From: Prevotellaceae bacterium KH2P17
GTDB taxonomy: Bacteria; Bacteroidota; Bacteroidia; Bacteroidales; Bacteroidaceae
Assembly (NCBI GenBank): GCA_900199655.1
Contig: FZRE01000004.1
Location: forward strand, 116,195 to 180,194
Direction of reading: 5' to 3'
DNA: 64,000 nucleotides
Part shown: one piece after another, positions 60,239-64,000 of the stretch
Layout of the letters: each line of letters opens with the position of its first letter
Position numbering within the stretch: the first letter of the stretch is position 1
Position numbers and translations under genes: made by a program
The notes under the pieces: model-generated
Told to the model about the DNA's origin: nothing
What the model saw: the letters and a program-made list of their open reading frames with translations, nothing else
Databases searched by the model: none

Positions 60239-61306
60239 TCAGGTTTCTGTTAGGCGGTGGTAATGGCAAAAGAGCAACCTGCCCGTTTCGTCGTGCAGGT
60301 GCATGCCTCCACCCTCGCAGTAGCGGAACATGCTGCATTCGGCACATTCGCCCTGCCGTGCCCATGCCCTGTTGCGGTACACCTGGAAGCGGCGCTCCCA
60401 TACATCCATGAAGTTGTCGCGGTAGATGTTGCCCTGATGATAGTCGGGTCGGATGCTTGCACAGGCCGAGATGGAACCGTCGCAGAGTACGGAACCCACG
60501 GTGATGCCGGCGTGGCAGAAATAGAAATGGTCGCGTACCTGCCCCTCATAATTGCCGAGGAATCCCTCGCACCCATAGCTGGCATGAATTTGTGCCTGCT
60601 GGCGGGTCTCTTTGATGAATTCGAATACGCCGCGGAACTGGGTATCTTCTAATCTCATTTCCGGGTCTTTGGCTGCTCTGCCTACAGGGAATACGGTCAC
60701 CACACGCCATCTTCCGACGCCTTTGCCGACGAGGAACGAGCGGATGGCGGGCAGCTCCCGGTAGTTGCGTTGGTTCACGCAGGTCAGCACGTCGTATGTC
60801 AGGCCCGGCGTGGCTGTCATCATCTCAATGGCTTGTGCTACCCGCCCAAAGCTGTGTTCGTTACCTCTCATCCAGTTATGGCTTTCTTCTAAACCGTCTA
60901 AACTTACGGTAACAGAGCCTAATCCGGCAGCCAGCAGTTGCCGGTAGCGTTCCGGCGTGAGTGCAAGCGCATTGGTTACCATACCCCAGGGGAAGCCTTT
61001 GTCGTGAATGGCCCGGCCACATTCGGCCAGGTCGGGCCTCATGAGAGGCTCTCCTCCTGTGATGATGACGAACACGTTGTTCGGGTTTGTGCGGGCTGCA
61101 ACTTCGTCGAGAACGCGTAGAAAATCAGCTGCGGGCATGTCGGGTGTGGCCGATGCCTGTCTGCAGTCGCTTCCGCAGTGCCGGCAATGTAGGTTGCAGC
61201 GGAGCGTGCACTCCCAGAACAGATGCCTGAGCGGATGTTCTGCGGTGACATTATGCCTGATGATGCGGGCTGCCTCCAAAGCTACTCGCTTCTTGAGGTT
61301 TATCAT
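60239..61306 (-). CDS. Radical SAM/SPASM enzyme of the rSAM/lipoprotein system
   Basis: 355 residues. The radical SAM cluster motif CNLHCRHC (Cys37, Cys41, Cys44) binds the 4Fe-4S cluster; ITGGEPLMRPD follows. The C-terminal SPASM-like region has many cysteines (about 270-345: CHAG, CDGSISAC, GECAECSMFRYC) for auxiliary clusters. The pairing with a small lipoprotein resembles the rSAM/lipoprotein system I recall as TIGR04133/TIGR04134, whose chemistry is unknown. It overlaps the lipoprotein stop by four bases, so the two are translationally coupled. Confidence 0.93.
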   Translation of the reverse strand: MINLKKRVALEAARIIRHNVTAEHPLRHLFWECTLRCNLHCRHCGSDCRQASATPDMPAADFLRVLDEVAARTNPNNVFVIITGGEPLMRPDLAECGRAIHDKGFPWGMVTNALALTPERYRQLLAAGLGSVTVSLDGLEESHNWMRGNEHSFGRVAQAIEMMTATPGLTYDVLTCVNQRNYRELPAIRSFLVGKGVGRWRVVTVFPVGRAAKDPEMRLEDTQFRGVFEFIKETRQQAQIHASYGCEGFLGNYEGQVRDHFYFCHAGITVGSVLCDGSISACASIRPDYHQGNIYRDNFMDVWERRFQVYRNRAWARQGECAECSMFRYCEGGGMHLHDETGRLLFCHYHRLTET

Positions 61307-61794
61307 TTCTTCTTGAGTTTGGCGTTGGCAGTGATTTCAAACTCCCCCTCGTTCCACGCGCCATGGCCTTCTGCAACTTTCTTCAGTTCAACATCTTTCT
61401 CGCGGAGTGTGTCATTCTGGAATGCTCCTCCATTGGCCTCGCCGTCTGCGTCTTCAATGACAATCATCCTGCTAAACATGGGGGACCCTGGTCCATAATT
61501 CTTCTGTGTGACATACTGACCCTTGGAGTCGGTGTAGGCAGAGTCTATGGCAGGCAGAATAGCTTTGCTGTAGTCGGGCTTGACACTGACTTTAATGCCT
61601 TTGACAGGCTGCCCCGACTCGTCGGTTACAAGTCCTTTTACATGATAGGAGGATGTAGGAGTGCCATAGAGTTCCACAGCACCGCCCCAAGGAGAGTCGC
61701 TGCAGGAAGCAAATCCCAGTGCAACCAAGATTGCGGACATTGCAGAATTGATAACCTGCCGCAACTTCTGTGTAATGTTTACTTCTTTTTTCAT
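61303..61794 (-). CDS. Radical SAM-associated lipoprotein (putative substrate)
   Basis: 163 residues from MKKEVNITQK; an ATG three codons earlier (61803) is also possible. A long N-region precedes the lipobox GFASC (Cys31). The mature part opens with AVELYGTPTSSYHVKGLVTDESGQPVKG, which combines the YGTP element of this family with a CarboxypepD_reg-like beta-sandwich, and then has YVTQKNYGPGSPMFSRMIV. It may be the peptide modified by the adjacent enzyme; the modified residue is unknown. Conserved Tyr-Gly-Pro elements are candidates by inference. Confidence 0.9.
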   Translation of the reverse strand: MKKEVNITQKLRQVINSAMSAILVALGFASCSDSPWGGAVELYGTPTSSYHVKGLVTDESGQPVKGIKVSVKPDYSKAILPAIDSAYTDSKGQYVTQKNYGPGSPMFSRMIVIEDADGEANGGAFQNDTLREKDVELKKVAEGHGAWNEGEFEITANAKLKKK

Positions 61795-61925
61795 CTTACG
61801 CATAGTACATAATAAGGCTCTTTGTGGCTTCTTTTGCTTATTCAACTGTTGGAGATTAGAAACCTTGCATGTAGAAACCAAAATTTTTGTTTTTTATAGT
61901 AGAGAAGCTTGACAGTGGCAGACAC

Positions 61926-61957
61926 AAAAAGTCCCGCAAGCTTTTAAGCTTGCGGGA
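61926..61957 (-). terminator. Intrinsic terminator beside the tRNA-like scar
   Basis: A perfect 12-bp stem (61932-61943 with 61946-61957) followed on the minus strand by CTTTTTGT. It lies just after the 3' end of the tRNA-like sequence and would have terminated the original tRNA transcript. Confidence 0.85.
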
Positions 61958-61970
61958 TTTCTTGATAAAG

Positions 61971-61989
61971 GGTGGAGGGTGGGACTCGA
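61971..61989 (-). other. Attachment-site scar resembling the 3' end of tRNA-His
   Basis: On the minus strand the 19 bases TCGAGTCCCACCCTCCACC match the T-loop end, T-stem 3' half (CCCAC), acceptor (CCTCCAC) and a discriminator C, which is the hallmark of tRNA-His. Upstream the sequence departs abruptly from a tRNA. The integrase gene starts 175 bases inside, so this is most simply the outer end of an element inserted at a tRNA 3' end. Confidence 0.65.
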
Positions 61990-62163
61990 CCACCGTATGA
62001 AATGTAGAGAAATGCGATTAAACTTGTATATAACTAATAATCGATATCTTGTGACTGTTGTTTGTTTTATTACATTTCTTGACACTTCATCAATATAGTT
62101 GCTTTCGTTCCAAAACCGTTCCAAAAATGCTATCTTTGTTTTGGATTAAAAAATAAAAGAATA

Positions 62164-63579
62164 ATGGCAAAGTTGTTTTTACGAACGACCAAGACAAAAG
62201 GGTATGCCCCGCTGTACATGAGGCTCACGATTAAGGGCGTGAATACCTGGCTCAACACGCACATAGAAGTATCTATTCCTGATTGGAAAACATCTGAAGG
62301 AGAAAAGGTCGTAAGTAAGATAGAACGCGTGCGCGACATGCTCAACAGCCTGTCAAATGATGTGCTGAATGACAAGCAGGCAGTAGATGATGCCGTGCGA
62401 GATATAGTATTTGGAGAACAATATCGGGCAGTGAAAGCAGCAGAGAAAAGGAGAGAACGTTCTTTGATTGGCTTCTGTGACTATTTTATCAATGGCATTG
62501 CAGATGGAAGCATCAAACATAAGGATAAGTCATACAGCAAAAGTAGCATAAGAATATGGGGACAGTTTCTCGAATTGTTGAAAGCATATCTCCATGATGA
62601 TGAGGCTGTGACCTTTGACGATGTGACCAAACCGTTTGCTGACAAGTTTTCTGCATATCTCGAGCGTAGGGGAATGATGGCGAGCACGGTAAACAAGTAT
62701 GTTATCTGCTTCCGCAAACTCTGTAACCGGGCAGCGGAAGAGGGCAGGAATAGTAATGCAGTTTCTTTGCGTGTGTGGCACGAGAGAGCAGTCAGTGGCA
62801 GTGAGAAGAGAACGGAAACATATATGACGGATGAGGAACTGGATGCACTATACAGGATGCCATTGGTCGGAAAGAAGAAGCTGGTGAGGGATTTGTTTTT
62901 CATTGGCTGTGTAAGCTGCCAGCGTTTCAGTGATTACGGCTTCTTGGGTAAGGATAATTTTATCAGAGATAGTGATTTACTTATCCTTAGACTGACGCAG
63001 CAAAAGACGGGAACCTATGTAGAGGTGCCGATAGTAGATGAGAGAGCCGTTAAGATATGCAATGATTATAACTTTGATTTTCCAACGGTCAGCGGTCAGC
63101 AGATAAATCGGTACATTAAAGAAGTTCTCTGCGATTTGGCCAAGTTGGTTCCCTCTTTGAGAGAAAAACAAGTAACGGTTCTTACTTATGCGGAGAGACG
63201 ATCGGAGGAAAATTACAAGCGACTTCTCGCCAAGTCGAAAGAAGGTAAAAAGCTAATCAGAAACGAAGCTGACCAGTTGAGGCATTTGCAAGAATATGCG
63301 GAAATGCACAATGGTAGCCCTCTCTTTGAGCGCAATGCAGCCGGGAAAGTAATAAGACCCAAATATGAGTTGATAACATCTCACACTGCAAGGCGCAGCG
63401 GCCTTACCAACGCCTATAAGACAGGTTTGTTTGATACACGCGAATTGATGAGCCTCAGCGGGCATCAGAGTGAACGAGTATTTGAACACTATATAAGGGT
63501 AGGAACACGTGAGCAGGCGAAGCGGATAGCCGCCAAAGTTGCCGAGAAAGAAGAACTGAAAGAGAATAAAACCATATAA
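62164..63579 (+). CDS. Tyrosine recombinase/site-specific integrase (Bacteroidota type)
   Basis: 471 residues. N-terminal arm-binding domain (KLFLRTTKTKGYAPLYMRLTIKG), SAM-like core-binding domain (about 100-210), then the catalytic domain with the first Arg in SCQRFSDYG, Lys in TQQKTGTYV, HTARRSG, GHQSER and the Tyr nucleophile in EHYIRV. It integrates and excises the element whose end is at 61971-61989. Composition is AT-richer than the host genes, a sign of transfer. About 70 residues are inserted between the Lys and HxxR motifs (coiled, charged), longer than usual. Confidence 0.95.
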   Translation: MAKLFLRTTKTKGYAPLYMRLTIKGVNTWLNTHIEVSIPDWKTSEGEKVVSKIERVRDMLNSLSNDVLNDKQAVDDAVRDIVFGEQYRAVKAAEKRRERSLIGFCDYFINGIADGSIKHKDKSYSKSSIRIWGQFLELLKAYLHDDEAVTFDDVTKPFADKFSAYLERRGMMASTVNKYVICFRKLCNRAAEEGRNSNAVSLRVWHERAVSGSEKRTETYMTDEELDALYRMPLVGKKKLVRDLFFIGCVSCQRFSDYGFLGKDNFIRDSDLLILRLTQQKTGTYVEVPIVDERAVKICNDYNFDFPTVSGQQINRYIKEVLCDLAKLVPSLREKQVTVLTYAERRSEENYKRLLAKSKEGKKLIRNEADQLRHLQEYAEMHNGSPLFERNAAGKVIRPKYELITSHTARRSGLTNAYKTGLFDTRELMSLSGHQSERVFEHYIRVGTREQAKRIAAKVAEKEELKENKTI

Positions 63580-63601
63580 TCAACATTTAATAGATAAAGC
63601 T

Positions 63602-63775
63602 ATGGAATGTAAGACAACATCAAACGGGGCTCAAAATAAAACGGCAAAAGGAAACGTTACCAATTTCACGAGCAGTAATAGCCAAATGATAGAAGTGGGT
63701 AAAGACGCAAATATAAATAATTCCAATATAAAAGGGGTAGTCAACTCAACTGTGTCAGTGCGCCTTTTCCGTTAG
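63602..63775 (+). pseudogene. Small ORF interrupted by an IS end
   Basis: A 57-codon frame from ATG at 63602 to TAG at 63773-63775. The first 45 codons are Asn/Thr/Ser-rich (VGKDANINNSNIKG) with the AT-rich composition of the integrase. The last stretch (about from 63738) falls in the terminal sequence of the IS256-like element, so the original protein is probably longer and cut off. I recognise no domain. Confidence 0.5.
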
Positions 63776-64000
63776 GCTTTAACCTCGGTCGGCGGGACGC
63801 GATTTTTAATCGCGTTTCGACAACGAGGGGCCCGCAACAGCACAAAGTTACATAATCTTGAAACGGTCTCCAAATTTTATGGCCAATTGTTGCGCCGTCT
63901 GTCCCCAGTTTGCCAGCGGCATGGTCCATTTCTTGCGGATATTACGATAGGCAAGATAGACAAGTTTGTACAGCGCATGATTGGTAGGAAAGACACCCTT
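63738..64000 (-). mobile_element. IS256-family insertion sequence, left end (right end outside window)
   Basis: Transposase sequence on the minus strand ends at 63848. Beyond it are 60-110 bases that hold a palindrome CGCGATTTTTAATCGCG (63798-63814) and an outer end probably near GTAGTCAACTCAACTGTGTCA (63738-63758), judged by the TGTGTCA-like ends of IS256 elements. The exact inverted repeat and target duplication cannot be confirmed because the other end is missing. Confidence 0.7.
63848..64000 (-). CDS. IS256-family transposase, C-terminal part
   Basis: 51 codons are in the window, open to the edge, ending in TAA at 63848-63850. The segment YKLVYLAYRNIRKKWTMPLANWGQTAQQLAIKFGDR matches the C-terminus of IS256-type DDE transposases (KKWTMPxxNW). 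The gene starts outside the window, and the DDE residues are not visible. Confidence 0.85.
   Translation of the reverse strand, partial: KGVFPTNHALYKLVYLAYRNIRKKWTMPLANWGQTAQQLAIKFGDRFKIM

Overview
The window is about 64 kb of a moderately GC-rich Bacteroidota chromosome, most likely from a Prevotellaceae member. The evidence is recurrent TAnnTTTG-type -7 promoter boxes, many lipoproteins of Bacteroidota-restricted types (DUF4369-like, DUF5689-like), a TonB-dependent receptor locus, a stand-alone MetH reactivation domain, a radical SAM/lipoprotein pair, and a zinc-free L31. No rRNA genes or CRISPR arrays were seen; one tRNA-Arg (CCG) is present.

Layout. 1-5.4 kb: tail of a PatB/MalY aminotransferase, a CBM9-like secreted protein overlapping a CPA2 antiporter, peptidase T and tRNA-Arg. 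5.7-10.3 kb: two lipoproteins, a glutathione peroxidase/thioredoxin reductase pair and a sodium:solute symporter. 10.3-25.4 kb: TrpB2, Mfd, a dolichol-phosphate-mannose-synthase-like transferase, a dihydroorotase/MetH-activation/phosphoesterase/acyltransferase operon, a DUF4369 lipoprotein, a DivIC/FtsB-like protein, DnaX and AsnA. 25.4-26.6 kb: a gene-free 1.2-kb repeat region.

26.6-35.9 kb: a candidate nucleic-acid scavenging locus. It holds a surface NUC-type endonuclease lipoprotein, L31B, two lipoproteins sharing an OB-fold-like module, a TonB-dependent receptor and a divergent secreted EEP nuclease, followed by a UDG-superfamily glycosylase and uridine kinase. 36-38.7 kb: HdeD-like membrane protein, histidine phosphatase and a Ser/Gly/Arg-rich secreted protein. 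38.8-50.5 kb: a Wzy-type capsule/exopolysaccharide locus (Wzi, lipocalin-like lipoprotein, initiating sugar transferase, two GT2s, a GT11 fucosyltransferase, an EpsG-type polymerase, flippase, tyrosine phosphatase, tyrosine kinase, Wza) read from a long 5' leader. 50.9-59.8 kb: CarboxypepD_reg-like protein, HAD hydrolase, MetY, LTA-synthase-like sulfatase, a two-component system and TauE/SafE. 60.2-61.8 kb: a radical SAM/SPASM enzyme and its cognate lipoprotein. From about 61.97 kb to the right edge: the start of an integrated element (tRNA-His-like attachment scar, tyrosine recombinase, small ORF) interrupted by an IS256-family insertion whose transposase runs off the window.

The most unusual signal is non-coding. 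Two unrelated families of palindromic intergenic repeats (family A at three loci, family B at five) are both built of tandem units with a spacing of exactly 22 bp, three units per locus and six at one. All eight lie beyond at least one gene's 3' end, and none lies in the nine divergent promoter regions. A separate pair of AGGAAAATCCCT-like palindromes 20-22 bp apart sits upstream of two secreted-protein promoters and looks like an operator.
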